A stretch of DNA of 64,000 nt from Phorcus lineatus. Taxonomy: Eukaryota; Mollusca; Gastropoda; Trochida; Trochidae. Shown here piece by piece: positions 35,921 through 47,030 of the stretch. The stretch is taken from the NCBI GenBank assembly GCA_921293015.1, contig OV121081.1:59723022-59787021 (forward strand), read 5' to 3'. The position numbers were made by a program, and so were the translations under genes. A model generated the notes under the pieces. That model was not told where the DNA came from and ran no database searches. It worked only from the letters and a program-made list of their open reading frames with translations. Each line of letters starts with the position of its first letter. Position 1 is the first letter of the stretch.

Positions 35921-36750
35921 TATTACCCACGTAGGACTTCGTAAAGGGGTTTCACAGCAATCTGTTATGACACATATGTGTCACATATGTGTCATAACAC
36001 CTTCGAGTGATTTGATTGGCTGATACATGAGATTTGACGTTACCGGTACTACTTTCATCAGCTATTTCATTCATGACTTCCATTCATAAGTTTTCGTTCC
36101 TAAGCACACGAAAAACGAGAATTTTCATAATATAATCGAATAAAATGTATTTTCATTGTGGTTACATGCAAAGCTTTTCTTTCCTTTAATTACTGAAATG
36201 TCCGTAAATAAATAGAAAAACGATACAATCTGAATAAGTAACAAAAATCGTCTGTTAGGTCTATCGGGACTCGTAAACAAAGATGGCATCACCAGTTGAC
36301 AGTTTTGGAGACATAAATTTCAATGTTATTCCCTTTTGAGGTCAAATGCTACGTGTGCCATTCAAAACGTGTCTTGTTAATCCGTTGTTTCCGAACAGTT
36401 ATTCACGTCACGACTCGCCTGCAGTGATGGCCGACTGACGTTGAGCCGAGATTTAGGTCACGTTTGTCAGTTCAAAATGTTGACAGTTTTCGTGTTTATG
36501 CTGAATAACAGATTTGTAGCTGAAACCAAGTCTTTAAACGAAGTGAATTAAATGAGTTTTACTTTCAGTTGTAGTTTATTTTCATGTGTTTCTTTATCAA
36601 ATGTAATGAACTACATAACGCCAAAGCAGCGTACGTTTTACGAAGTGAAGGGGCCGACATTCCAATCACCAGTGTAATGTTATTAATCCGCGTTTTGGGT
36701 TTCCCTTTTTTAATTTGACGATGTTTTTATTGTAAAAAACGTGGGTAATA
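35921..36750. mobile_element. Candidate non-autonomous TIR element, 830 bp
   Basis: A 12-bp perfect terminal inverted repeat, TATTACCCACGT at 35921-35932 and ACGTGGGTAATA at 36739-36750, bounds a stretch richer in G+C than its flanks. The first and last TA could be a target duplication. Near the left end is a 37-nt perfect palindrome (35963-35999) built on ACACATATGTGT. No ORF of useful length lies inside. It has no counterpart in copy A, so it fits an insertion after the large duplication. The superfamily is unknown. Confidence 0.55.
35963..35999. repeat. 37-nt perfect palindrome
   Basis: TGTTATGACACATATGTG, one central base, then its exact reverse complement. It lies about 40 bases inside the left end of the TIR element, a place where transposase-binding sub-terminal repeats are often found. 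Confidence 0.9.
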
Positions 36751-36763
36751 AATATGTTACAAA

Positions 36764-36893
36764 ACTCGTTCCCCTTTCATATCAAGTTTATGTCCCTCGT
36801 GAAATAATTTTGCCTTGTCACTCGCCAAGGCTCGTGACAAAGCAAATTTATTTCACTTGGGACATAAACTTGATATGAAAGGGGATGCTCGTT
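36764..36893. repeat. Long foldback, arms about 55 bp
   Basis: CCCCTTTCATATCAAGTTTA at 36771 pairs with TAAACTTGATATGAAAGGGG ending at 36884. The pairing continues inward through CACTTGGGACATAAA / TTTATGTCCCTCGTG and GACAA...TTGTC, leaving a loop of only a few bases near GCCAAGGC. A weaker extension (AAACTCGTT / GCTCGTTT) flanks it. It sits 14 bases past the end of the TIR element. A frame starting at 36815 is a by-product. Confidence 0.85.
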
Positions 36894-37227
36894 TGATATC
36901 TTATAAACACAACTTCTTAGGGAGACAAAACCTATCATGTGAGGACGACTGTACTATAAGCACTTCCTGTATTGCTTTGACTTTCTCAAACACAAAGCCA
37001 AAGGTCACACTAAATCCTGAATGGCATCACAAGTGCAAGTCCTTAATATATCATAAACAATGAAAGCATTGCTGTTTTGTAAGGTTTAAATGGGTGTGTC
37101 TTTCAAACTCAACCCAATCAAAATTTGACTCAAGAAATAACAGTGTTTGATATATATATATAAACTGGAGGGCATAAAATTATAAAAAGAGGTCCAATGG
37201 AAAGATAATGATCTTTAAATGCTAATA
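36894..37227. other. No gene seen
   Basis: Spacer between the foldback and the mariner. No feature is recognised. Confidence 0.4.
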
Positions 37228-38504
37228 CGAGGGGATATCGAAAAGTTTCAATTATCACAGACACATATCAAAGGTACAAACTTTATTTTGTTCTCATGTT
37301 TTTAAGACTTCTCTACATAGTCACCATCCAGAGATACACATTTTCCCCATCGCTTCTTGACCTTGCGCAGATCGTCTGAATAGAAGACCCCTGATTTAAT
37401 GGAAAACCAAGCCTCCACCTCTCGAATGATGTCATTGGTGTCCTCAAAACGACGTCCACGAAGTGGATTTTTCATCTCGGGGAACAAGAAGAAGTCACAT
37501 GTTGCAAGATCGGATGAATAGGGGGAATGCGGTAAGATTTCAAAGCCACATCGCCGTGCCTACACAGCAGCTGCTTGACAAGTGTGAGCTGGGGCATTGT
37601 CAGCTAACAGGCGTACACCTGTAGTGATCATACCGCGGCGCTTCTGTTTAATGGCATCTCGTAACTTGCTCAGCAGGTTGCAGTAATAAGCTCCAGTACT
37701 GGTCTGACCCTTAGTTAGATAATCCGTCAAGATGACTCCACGACAATCCCAAAAAACAGACACCATGACCTTTCCTGCAGACTTTTGCACCTTGACCTAC
37801 TTGGGAGGTGGTGACGTAGCATGCTTCCACTCTTTGCTCATCTCTTTTGTCTCAGGATCATATTGATAGACCCAGCATTCATTCATGGTAACAAGACGTT
37901 TGAAGAAATCCTCTTCGTCTTGTTCCAGAAGCTCCAATGCCTGCCGTGACATGTACCTTCGATTCTGTTTTTGCAATGGAGTCAGTAAGCGAGGAACCCA
38001 ACGACATATGCAACTGGTTATGGAGTAAGTTCCATGCACTGCCATAACTTAGACCTGTTTCATGCATTATCTTTTGTAGAGTTACGCGGCGATCTTCTTG
38101 AACCAGCGTCTCAACCTTCTTGATGACAACCATATCATCAGTAAGTGACGGCCGTCCACTTCTTGGCTCATCTGCGAGGGACATGTGGCCTGTTTGGTAA
38201 TTCCTTTTCCATCTCACAACATTGTCATAGGATGGGCTGTCATTGTCATAAACAGATTTCATCTCATCTTGAATTTGACCTTTGACACCCTTCAAATGTA
38301 GAAAATTAATTACACTGCGCGCCTCAATTTTCTCCATAATAGGGGGTACTGTGCTATTTTGTAAACAGACGTAAAACTGGCTGTCGCGAAAAGGCTATTG
38401 TTAACCCAGGAACTAGACAAGGATCATTTATGCTACAGTGACCATTTGGTCCGTATTCACCAGTATATTCTTTGTGATGATTGAAACTTTTTGATATCCC
38501 CTCG
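37228..38504 (-). mobile_element. Complete mariner element with TIRs and TA duplication
   Basis: Both ends are preserved. The left end, CGAGGGGATATCGAAAAGTT, and the right end read on the other strand, CGAGGGGATATCAAAAAGTT, agree over about 30 bp with two mismatches. A TA dinucleotide flanks each side (37226-37227 and 38505-38506), the standard mariner target duplication. The length is 1277 bp, normal for the family. The transposase lies on the minus strand and is broken. There is no counterpart in copy A. Confidence 0.95.
37302..38337 (-). pseudogene. Mariner transposase, inactivated
   Basis: The ATG is at 38337. The N-terminal part shows the paired helix-turn-helix region (EARSVINFLHLKG ... 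DEPRSGRPSL ... HETGLSYGSAWNLL). A frameshift, probably a small deletion, occurs near 38005. The frame then continues as WVPRLLTPLQKQNRR and TMNECWVYQYDPETK, where asparagine stands at the first catalytic position. SAGKVMVSVFWD and LLADNAPAHT (second aspartate) follow, and then SSDLATCDFFLFP (third aspartate). 34 residues lie between the second and third, which is the mariner D34D signature. TAG stops lie near 37797 and 37557. The protein ends VSLDGDYVEKS. Well-kept TIRs may still be mobilised by a related active transposase. Confidence 0.93.
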
Positions 38505-39835
38505 TACTTACAGATATTATAACCCAGTTTTTCAGCATGATTACTGTATCAAAGAGCGTATCTGCCAGATATGAAAAGTCAATGTTGTAACTCCTGAACA
38601 AATTTATTAAAACTTTTCAAATATTGGACAAGGAGAAGACCGACTACTTATGGAATACTCCTCTTATGATAATTATATTAGTTATTGTACAAATCAAAAT
38701 CTTCAATTAGTCCTTATAATTGGTAAAATAATAATTTTTTATTTTGAGATTTTTTATTTTAGGTCACAGGATAAATTTCAAGATAAAGTTAAAGTGGCTT
38801 CGAGTACATTTACATGTTTTTGGAGTCAAATATGTCAAACGTTATAACTGATTTTATTTGATTGAATATTATTTGCTCTTTCTAAAAATTAACAGTTTGA
38901 TGCGTATCAGTTTAGTATAGTGAAAACACACCGGTTGGCGAAGTGATTTATGATCGAAATCGGGTAATGACGCACACAAATGACTAAAACGTAATTTTGG
39001 AAACTTATTAACAGCAGACTCAAAGAAAAATATCAGTTGGTAGTGTTGACTTGAGTAGTGTTCATGTTGTTTGAATGCATGTAAATGGAATGTAGAATTT
39101 CTTCTTCTTTATATTTATATGACTGGTTTTCCTAATTATCGAAAACACTTAAGTTGTGGCATTTTAGGGATTATAATGCAGGTTTAGCAAGATGATTGGA
39201 TTCAACTAGGAACAAATGTTACTTTGACTCTTTTTTTAAGCAACTATTCGGTGTCACTTTAAGCTGAGAAGATTGAATTGATAATTGTGATAGTCATTTT
39301 AAAACGTTCAGTTTTCGAAATAACAGCATAGAACTGGAAGTGATTATTCAATCTCAGGGGAGTCATGCACAGCATCTAGACACTGTCAGAAAAAGGTCTA
39401 AAGTGTATATCATTTTGATGTAAAATCTACACGCAGACGTAATCTAATTCTCTTAAAGTGCAATCAATTAAATAAAGTATTCCCTTTGGTATGACATAAT
39501 GCTTAGTATGGAGGAAGTTTTTTTATGGTTAAAGTTTGTTAATATTTTATTCATGCTATGGAACTCCCATGACGGTTCTCTCTACACATTCGATAAAAAA
39601 ATGAGAACACTGAATTATTAGCAACAGTCCAAAACATCTTGAATCATTACTGGATCAATAACAATCAAAGACATTTCGTCTGCGAGTCAAAATGTTAGTT
39701 TGATGTGAATAGTCTGCAGGATATATAAGCATGATTTAAATGTACCATTACACATAATTCAACTCTTCGTGTGCCCTTAGCAAAATGATAATTTCTACCT
39801 GATGGTCAAGTTGAGTTTTTTTTATTCAACAGGCA
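38505..39835. other. No gene seen
   Basis: AT-rich sequence. A 65-codon frame at 38650-38847 has no domain. Confidence 0.4.
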
Positions 39836-40180
39836 TATAATATCATGGGATATAGTGGTCGACCTGTCCTCCTGTCCGTCCGTAATCAATTTGTTTCTGT
39901 AGCAAAAGTCCGAAACCGTTTAATAGAACTTTCTGAAACTTTGCATGAGTACTGCGTACCTACTGGAGTGGTGGCTTTTTATACATTTAGATATATATTT
40001 TCCCCAATTATTTTTTAAATGAAGTGAATCTAGACTTAAAGATAGGTTCGTTTCCGGTTAAAAACTACTCATCAAATATTTCTGAAACTTCGCATAGGCG
40101 AATTATGACAAATTACCTTTCCTATATGTCTCAGTCAAGAAAAACAAAATCCGAAACACGGTCGATTTTAACTACAGTGC
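39836..40180 (+). repeat. Probable dispersed repeat fragment
   Basis: It starts near CCTGTCCTCCTGTCCGTCCG and contains TAGCAAAAGTCCGAAACCG and TTTCTGAAACTTTGCATGAG. The last phrase is echoed as TTTCTGAAACTTCGCATAGG about 140 bases on. The style (TGTCCGTCCG, then sentences on GAAAC and CTTTGCAT) is one I associate with abundant dispersed repeats of molluscs. There is no second copy in the window. Confidence 0.35.
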
Positions 40181-40659
40181 TCGTCTAAGGATAATAAAAA
40201 AATAACTGTGGTCTTGATGGTAATGGGTTTTAAGTATCTTAATAATCTCGGACAATCGATATAGCTCATAATGCTACAAAAACAGCGCATAGAATTAACC
40301 AATAACGTGGGTGCATAGTGGATAAACCTGAAATAGTTATACGTGATAGTTCAACTTATACATTTGGAGTGAAATTTAATTACACACCCTCGTTTCCTTT
40401 TATTCCTGTAGCTGATTGGGTCATCAAAAGTAAACTGTGAACTTAAAATTCTTATGATAACTCACTTTAACTAGACAAATCTTGGACATAAATGATAACA
40501 TAATTCATCCTTGAAAAGAATCTTATCAATAACATGAAAAAATATGTTCACGATTTCTTCGCCAGACAAATGCCGACCTTTGGGAGGACTGAACTCTTTT
40601 AGTGAGTACAAGTTTTCCATTTTGGAGATTTATCACCATCAGTAGATAATGTCATGACA

Positions 40660-40985
40660 TACAATAAATCGAAAGTCAGAAAGAATACCCAAGTAAATGT
40701 AAGATCTTGTGCCATGAATATTTACTCGAGGGCGCCTCTCCGTCTCAAACTAACATAGATTTTGTTTGTTATTCACCGTTATTGTTTACTAGAGACTAAT
40801 TAAGGATATTCCTATGCGAAAAAAGTTTATTTCAATGCTTTCACTATCTAAACATTATACAGACTAACAGACGCTTCAAAGATATACTACACGGCATCAA
40901 TCTTATTAAAATAGGCTTTTATAGCATTTGTAGATGAATAATTGATTAGCAATTAACAATACCTGTCACATATTAGACGTTGTCA
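40660..40985. repeat. Duplicated block (partner at 15640)
   Basis: Copy-B member. It contains CCATGAATATTTACTCG, CAGACTAACAG and CATTTGTAGATG in the same order as copy A. Confidence 0.8.
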
Positions 40986-41009
40986 CTAACTGGACTGGAC
41001 TCATTCAAG

Positions 41010-41795
41010 AGTTTCATAAAATGTTTTTAAACGGGACTGAGTTTAGTATTGTTTAGTATTGCATTACTCGCTGAATTATATCATAAAAAGCATGAAAATC
41101 ACTGGCATTACCATTGCTACCGAGCCACTAAGATAGTGACATTATGCTTGACGACCTTGACGTCATGTGACGTCCATAAGCACGCGATTTAATGACTCAT
41201 TGTGTAATAACATTGTAGATTTATCAAACGGCGATATCTTCAAGGGGCAAGTAATATCTAAAGAATACTAAACGGCGTCAGGTTTAATATCATTTTTATG
41301 AAACGAGTGAGTGGTTTGGTATTTAGCGAGCGAAAGCGAGTTAGATACCGATACCACTCACAAGTTTCATAAAAATGTTATTAAACTGGACTTAGTTAAG
41401 TATTTTAGATTATATTCCAAAAAGCAATGGAATTTCCGAGATTACCATCGCTGCCGCACCGCTAACATTGTAACTAACATTATTATAACGTTTGTAATGT
41501 GACGTCAGTCAGCACGAGATGTTATGACACAAAGTGTAATAACTTTGTAGATGTATAAAACGGCGGTTTCTTCAACAGGCGAGTAATAACTACATTTGTC
41601 ATAGTCCTATGTGCAATTTCTGTATCGTAATTTCTTTTAAAACAAATGCATATACAATAGATAAGAATAAGAATATAAAACGTCTGACGAAGTCGGACTT
41701 ATACTATGGATACTGATTAGTTTAGTAGATAAGATGTTATCAAACTGGACTTAGTTAAGTATTTTAGCTATTATTCTCAATGCATTACCATACAA
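41010..41795 (+). repeat. Tandem repeat, three partial units of about 240 bp
   Basis: Unit 1 (41010-41260) and unit 2 (41363-41592) share GTTTCATAAAA-TG, CATTACCATTGCTACCG / GATTACCATCGCTGCCG, TGTGACGTC, GTGTAATAAC-TTGTAGAT and CGGCG, in order. A third partial unit starts at 41733 (ATCAAACTGGACTTAGTTAA, identical over 18 bases to unit 2). The copy-A counterpart near 16 kb does not have this expansion. Confidence 0.75.
41282..41386. repeat. Foldback between tandem units, arms about 41 bp
   Basis: GTTTAATATCATTTTTATGA at 41282 pairs with TCATAAAAATGTTATTAAAC ending at 41386. Pairing continues inward through ACTCACAAG / GAGTGAGTGG and GGTAT / ATACC, leaving a loop of about 22 bases with AGCGAGCGAAAGCGAG. 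Its outer arms are the start sequence of the neighbouring tandem unit, so it looks like a head-to-head junction of that unit. Confidence 0.8.
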
Positions 41796-42004
41796 TGATG
41801 AAATGAGTTGTTTGACTATGTAAATTGACACAACAGTAAAATCTTTCAATATCGGCCTATCTCGAAGTTATGGTTGCGCTGCATGTAACGATATCACTTT
41901 CCCACTCAATACTATGAAATTGCCTTCGGCATAATCAATGACATACTCGTTGACTATTTCCTTCAATATTATACCCTTATTGATGCAAACAATGTGCTTT
42001 ATTG

Positions 42005-42375
42005 TTCTTTCTAAGTATCAGATAATTTTATTTAAAACAAAAAGGACAGATTCAATTAATCAGTTGCAATGTAATGTGTATTAACGGTAACGTATTTTAC
42101 AAACAAAACCTGTCTTAACTGTCCCTTTTTTCAAAAATTATATTCAGTGGTTTGTTTTTAAAAAACGTTGCCACTGATATAGTCTGATATCTGACAAAAT
42201 CAGTTACTCTGCAGCAATCGTTTTGTTTTCAAATGCCAAAAACATTACTGATAAATAACGCTGATGTTGGATCTGATATCCACGAAGCGTCTCTCGGTCT
42301 GTTCATGTTGTCATTATAATTGCTTAATCATCAAATTTATAAACAAAGTATACATTTAATCAATCCTTAATAAAC
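42005..42375. repeat. Duplicated block (partner at 16365)
   Basis: Copy-B member. 41 of 50 bases match over the AAATGCCAAAAACATTACTG stretch, and similarity extends to GCTTAATCATCAAA. Confidence 0.85.
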
Positions 42376-42754
42376 ATGATATACCTTTATGAAAACATTA
42401 TCAATCATCGTCTTCGTGTGCAGAGACAATTTCACAATAAAAGGCGTAAAAAGTTAATGCACTAAAATAATAAATATATACAACCTAAATTGTTACCAAG
42501 GCAGTTGTTATCTTATGAGAAAAGTGTATGTAATGAAAAGATATACCTTTAAAAGCTTTATTATATGCATTTCAAGCTTAATGAAACACAAAAAGTTAAC
42601 ATCATACGAACTTAACTCATTGATAAAAACAAATTCCTGTTTTGTTTGACTGACTGAGAAAGGCCCACTACATTGTCGTAATATTACATAAGTAAAAACA
42701 CCAACACTGTATCCTTTTTTGCATGTTAGAAAAAAAAATTCGATACTCATAAAA

Positions 42755-42865
42755 TTGCTTAGAAAAGGCTTATGACATTTAAATATCGTTTCCGGTTGAC
42801 TTTTGTAATCTGACTGATGTTTGATATTTATAACGTGAAATCCCAGTTTTATCAACACTCCACAT
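42755..42865. repeat. Duplicated block (partner at 17085)
   Basis: Copy-B member. 43 of 54 bases match. It lies inside a 205-codon minus-strand frame (42508-43125) that is not preserved in copy A. Confidence 0.8.
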
Positions 42866-44883
42866 ACATTAATTATGAAGCTGCGATTTGTGAGGCAAAT
42901 TATACTTCCGATGATATATACCCTTGCGATTGTATATTTTCTACTACTAAGTCTTAAAAGGGATGAAAATACGCTTAACTTTGGTAAATGTGAATATTGC
43001 ATATACGTCGACATTGGGCACCATTCACATGTAGTGGTCACAAATATAGAACAACCCTGAAATATGATGAATAAAGCATACACAGAAATAAAGGACAGAT
43101 AATTTAGTCGGTTTTGTTTCGTCATGGTACCCTAATTTTATTGTAATGTGAAATGTTTCTTGCCACTGTCTTTATGCATCTCGTTTCGTTCGATTCAGTT
43201 AAATATCCAAAACAGATGCGATGCTTATTTGCGTATCATTAAAGTTTTGAACTTAGCAAATTATTAAATCAAATTTTTCCTTTCGTTTTATCAAACAAAC
43301 GAAGACGATTGTGGTACGTTAAATTTAAAACAGTTAAGGTTAGTCGCTAGATTCAATGTGGGAACTTCGAAAGTAGGTCCGACAAACGTTTACACTATCT
43401 TGATCAGGAAGACAAATGTTCACACAAGTTTATAGTGGCCATCAGTTCGTTTGAATCCTATCAGCTGATTACAAAAGAAGTACGGTATTATGACAGCCCT
43501 TTCGTAACTAGTTTTGGATACAAAACACCCGTTGATTAGTTTTCAACTGGTTACAAAACACCTGTTTCAATAACAAAAGGTATTCAGAACATGTATGTAA
43601 TAAAGAGTAAATTTCCCAATCAGTTAGTCTATAAGCATCTAGCAACCAATAGTTTATAATTAGAGTAAAAACAGCCACCTGGCCTGATGAAACACACAAA
43701 CCATTATCAGGGTTATTCTCGCACAAAGTACACAACCATGATTCTAAATGCTTTGATTTTAGCCATGAGATCAAAACAGTGAATGCAAAACCTGTGTATT
43801 ACCAATTAGAAACGAAATTATTCAGAGGTAATGGATAAAATAAATATATTAAGATCGGTAAAGCTATAAACAAGTACACAACGTCTTGATCTTTTAATCA
43901 TTAACAAATTATGTCTATTGTAAAAATCCTGCTATCGCGTTTTACTGTCTTAAGAAGTTATGGACTTTAATATGCTTTAATACGTATACATACTACTTGT
44001 TCCTTTCCAAAGAATTTAAAAAGAAAAATTGAAGCAAAAAATGTCATCGATGACACCAGGCTACTGACAACATGATATGCTTTATGTAGCGCCATGATCT
44101 CGGGTTATCGCAAAGCTAATCTTTACCAAATCAGACAGAGACTTGATCAATATCCTTTTGTTAAAGTCTGATAAGTTCTCTTTACGATGTGTATTTTTAT
44201 CGGATGTGTATTTTTATCGCACGTCTTCTCTCGTTATCTAGAGAAATATGTCCTCTTGTTCGAAATTGAGTTTGGTTTAAGATATTGGGAAAGACCTTAG
44301 ATTTCCAAAACCGTGCCATTTGTATTCAAAGATGTTGAAAACGATGAACAAAATAAACGCTAGATTCCTAGTAGCTTCATGTGTCATAAGTACGTTTAAT
44401 TTACATCATAAACATACATTTCCAACAAAACAAACTAGGTTTAAAATGGTTTGAAAACGACTCAAGGAGATATGTAGTAACGTCACGGTCTCTGGATAAT
44501 GAAGTTGTTATAATTATCCATTACATTCGGTCCTATCTAAATCAAAAGATCTAAAACCTCAACATAAGAAACTTAAGGTCTTGTCTTTGATTTAACCAAT
44601 GCAAAAACCGTCTGATAAGTTTGTCTCATGATATTTGTTTGACTTCCAAACTTCTCAAAACTCTTAGCAAACGAAATAAGGGTAAAAGCGTCGCATTTAC
44701 TATTTTTGGTAACAAGTTAAAAGTCTTACACATCATGACTTGAAAGGCATGCTAGGAATATTGCATTAGCATGAATCTTTAGACCCTTCTAAAAGGTCTG
44801 ACAATTTCAAGAATAATATATGGCGTAGACTGCTTTCAAAGGCACTTAACTTGATTGAACACCTCTAAATATTTTCGATCCAG
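42866..44883. other. No gene supported
   Basis: AT-rich sequence. It contains the 5' half of a 205-codon minus-strand frame that starts at an ATG in good context (43125) with a hydrophobic beginning. The partner block in copy A does not keep that frame, so it is not called. A minus-strand frame at 43508-43774 has no domain. Confidence 0.35.
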
Positions 44884-45010
44884 TCAATTAATGATGAATG
44901 GCTTAAGAGACGCAACTGAAATTAATTCTTTTGGTCGACCTTCGATCTCAGGAGTAGTTGGGAGATTTTTTGGAAAATCAATCTTTCCATACGCCTTCTC
45001 CCCGGCATTC
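44884..45010 (-). CDS. Candidate terminal exon, unknown
   Basis: On the minus strand, CTGTGTTTTAG (acceptor-like) precedes 127 bases that, after one leading base, encode 41 residues and end in TGA. The composition is protein-like and not AT-driven: NAGEKAYGKIDFPKN at the start, then TPEIEGRPKEL. A decayed relative of the same bases lies near 19590-19670 in copy A with the frame shifted. No family is recognised. Splice phase does not join directly to the exon-like segment at 45489-45610, so another exon or a different transcript would be needed. Confidence 0.3.
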
Positions 45011-45215
45011 CTAAAACACAGGATTCTCTTTACAGTATAAGCTGATTTGTTTGATATCAATATTTAATTGCCTTTATGATATGATGGTGGGTGTTATCGG
45101 TGGAATAAAGCTATCGGATATACTTGGTATCCAAATCTGATAAAAATGCAAATAAGGTTAAGACTATTTTAATTAGCAACTTGACTTCATACATTTCTTG
45201 AGAATTCTCAAATGG

Positions 45216-45386
45216 TTACTCATCAATGGTAACGTCATCAAGAGAATATAGGGTGACGTCTGAACACCATTCAGCAGGATAGATCTGCTTTGCATAATAT
45301 TTCAACGATGCCTTGGTATTGATATAGTCGAATTTGATGAAAAAAACAACATGTTTTCTCACAGAAATAACAACGCGTAGCCAATA
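45216..45386 (-). CDS. Candidate exon or short ORF, unknown
   Basis: An open frame of 56 residues ends in TAA at 45216-45218 on the minus strand. It reads with a protein-like composition: KHVVFFIKFDYINTKASL, then AKQIYPAEWCSDVTLYSLDD and an acidic end. It has no ATG near its start, so it would have to be spliced. Possible acceptors end near 45361. Copy A shows only faint similarity at 19700-19880. It lies between two other exon-like segments on the same strand. Confidence 0.25.
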   Translation of the reverse strand, partial: YWLRVVISVRKHVVFFIKFDYINTKASLKYYAKQIYPAEWCSDVTLYSLDDVTIDE

Positions 45387-45488
45387 TCAGAAAACGTACG
45401 TGAATTACCCTGAGGAATAAGCTGCAATGTTGCATGAATTAAATGAATCGCTTCGATAGACTGAGGCCCATATATCTGTTTAACTCAC

Positions 45489-45610
45489 CACTGAGCATGT
45501 TTTGAGTGATGACGTACGTTATCACGTCTCGTAAGACAACCAAAAGAACTCTATCTTCGTAAATGAAACCGTTGAGTCTAAGGACACCGATAATCGCTAA
45601 GCCGATTTGG
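45489..45610 (-). CDS. Candidate internal exon, unknown
   Basis: On the minus strand the segment is preceded by TTGTCATGTTTGTTCAG (acceptor-like) and followed by GTGAGT (consensus donor) at 45483-45488. Between them 40 codons are open: GLAIIGVLRLNGFIYEDRVL, then RDVITYVITQNMLS. One base overhangs on each side. The flanking splice signals are better than for any other frame in the window. I do not recognise the family. Alternating hydrophobic residues suggest a folded domain and not a membrane segment. Confidence 0.3.
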
Positions 45611-46849
45611 CTGAACAAACATGACAACGACCTTTTTTCAGGATGCCTTTGATAATGTAGATCATGACAGTTTCTACGTTAGCATTTTATCTCAGTTTTT
45701 GTTTGATTTTCAAATAGATGATTTACTTGTGCATTTTTAAATACAAGGGGCATTTCATTGTAACTAAATATTATGTTGATGATTTTCGTTAGGACTAGGA
45801 AAAGAACATCAAGATTTTTAACAGCACAGAAGTGGGCACCCGGTAGAGATCGCAATTAAGTACTTAATTCTCATTAAAAAAAACCATCTAAATAAATATC
45901 AAAACTTGTTTACCCTATCTATCTGTTATTATCTAAACACAGCGACCACATAATTTGACACGACACATTTGTTTGATATAGGCCGGTTCAGAGTAATTAA
46001 GGAAGACATTTCTTAAGGAAATATGAGATATAATCAAACAACATAAGTCGTTGATATATATTTCATTTCACTACCAGTCGGGACATAAACCAAAAGAGTC
46101 TATCGCTATGAATGAAAATGTTGAAACAGCATATATAACCCATAATTTATATAAACTATAACAAATATAAACTTGTTAATGATAACTTAATTAAGTTGAT
46201 GGTCAGTTATATCTATACATAGTCAGACAATAGTTCATTGTAAATGCTATGACTGTGTTTACTTTACCAAATTTCCCAAAAATTACATAATGTTTTCTTC
46301 AAAATAACGTTTCTTAAGTCACGCATTTCTAAAGCAGTGTGTGTTTACCGTATTAAGAGCTATGAACATGAACTGAGAGCCTGGAGTTTAAGCGCTTTAT
46401 AAATCTAATTTGTCATTATCATCTGCTCAGTAGCATAAAATGAATTTTAATTTCATTGAATGTTCTTAACATTGAGGTTGCTGTATCATATTTTTAATTA
46501 GAAAAAAATAGAACCAAAATGATTTAAAATCGATCGACATGCTGTATAAGAAATGGAGTGATAATCAAATCGGTCTTTGGACTGGTGCTTTAACTTAACT
46601 GGTGCTAAACTGTACTTTGCAGCGAAACACAGGTATGCTGGGGTTATCAATTTCTTTAAAAAGGTTTCCTTCACAATTATGTTAAATGATCATATTAATT
46701 TCCTACATTTACAAATGCAGTTTACAGATTATAATTAGTTCTAAATCAAAATAACATTCAGTTTTCATCAACAATACTGATTGGCAGTAAAGTCGACTAT
46801 ACGCAAAAGGGTAATTCATTTGTATGTGCTAAAAGAAAATAAGAAGTCG
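45611..46849. other. No gene seen
   Basis: AT-rich sequence with no recognised element. Confidence 0.4.
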
Positions 46850-47030
46850 GTGTTAATGCTTGTCTTATCAATGATATGTTAATATTTTACACATGACAGA
46901 TCGGTTTATCAGTCATGAGAAAATTACATCTTTTATTTGAACTATGTAAAAAGACTACGTCAATCCCTTTCATGTCAGAATCAAAGTGAAGCTCAATTAT
47001 GTAATCCTGTAAAATAACATAATAAATGTA
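46850..47030. repeat. Duplicated block (partner at 20900)
   Basis: Copy-B member. It contains TCTTTTATTTGAACTATGTA and CCTGTAAAATAACATAATAA. Confidence 0.75.

Noticed and set aside
42508-43125. 205-codon minus-strand ORF with an ATG in good context and a hydrophobic N-terminus
   Set aside because: The paired block in copy A keeps 43 of 54 bases but only 8 of 18 residues and has a stop in the frame. Base identity exceeds protein identity, so it is probably non-coding, although the length is unusual.
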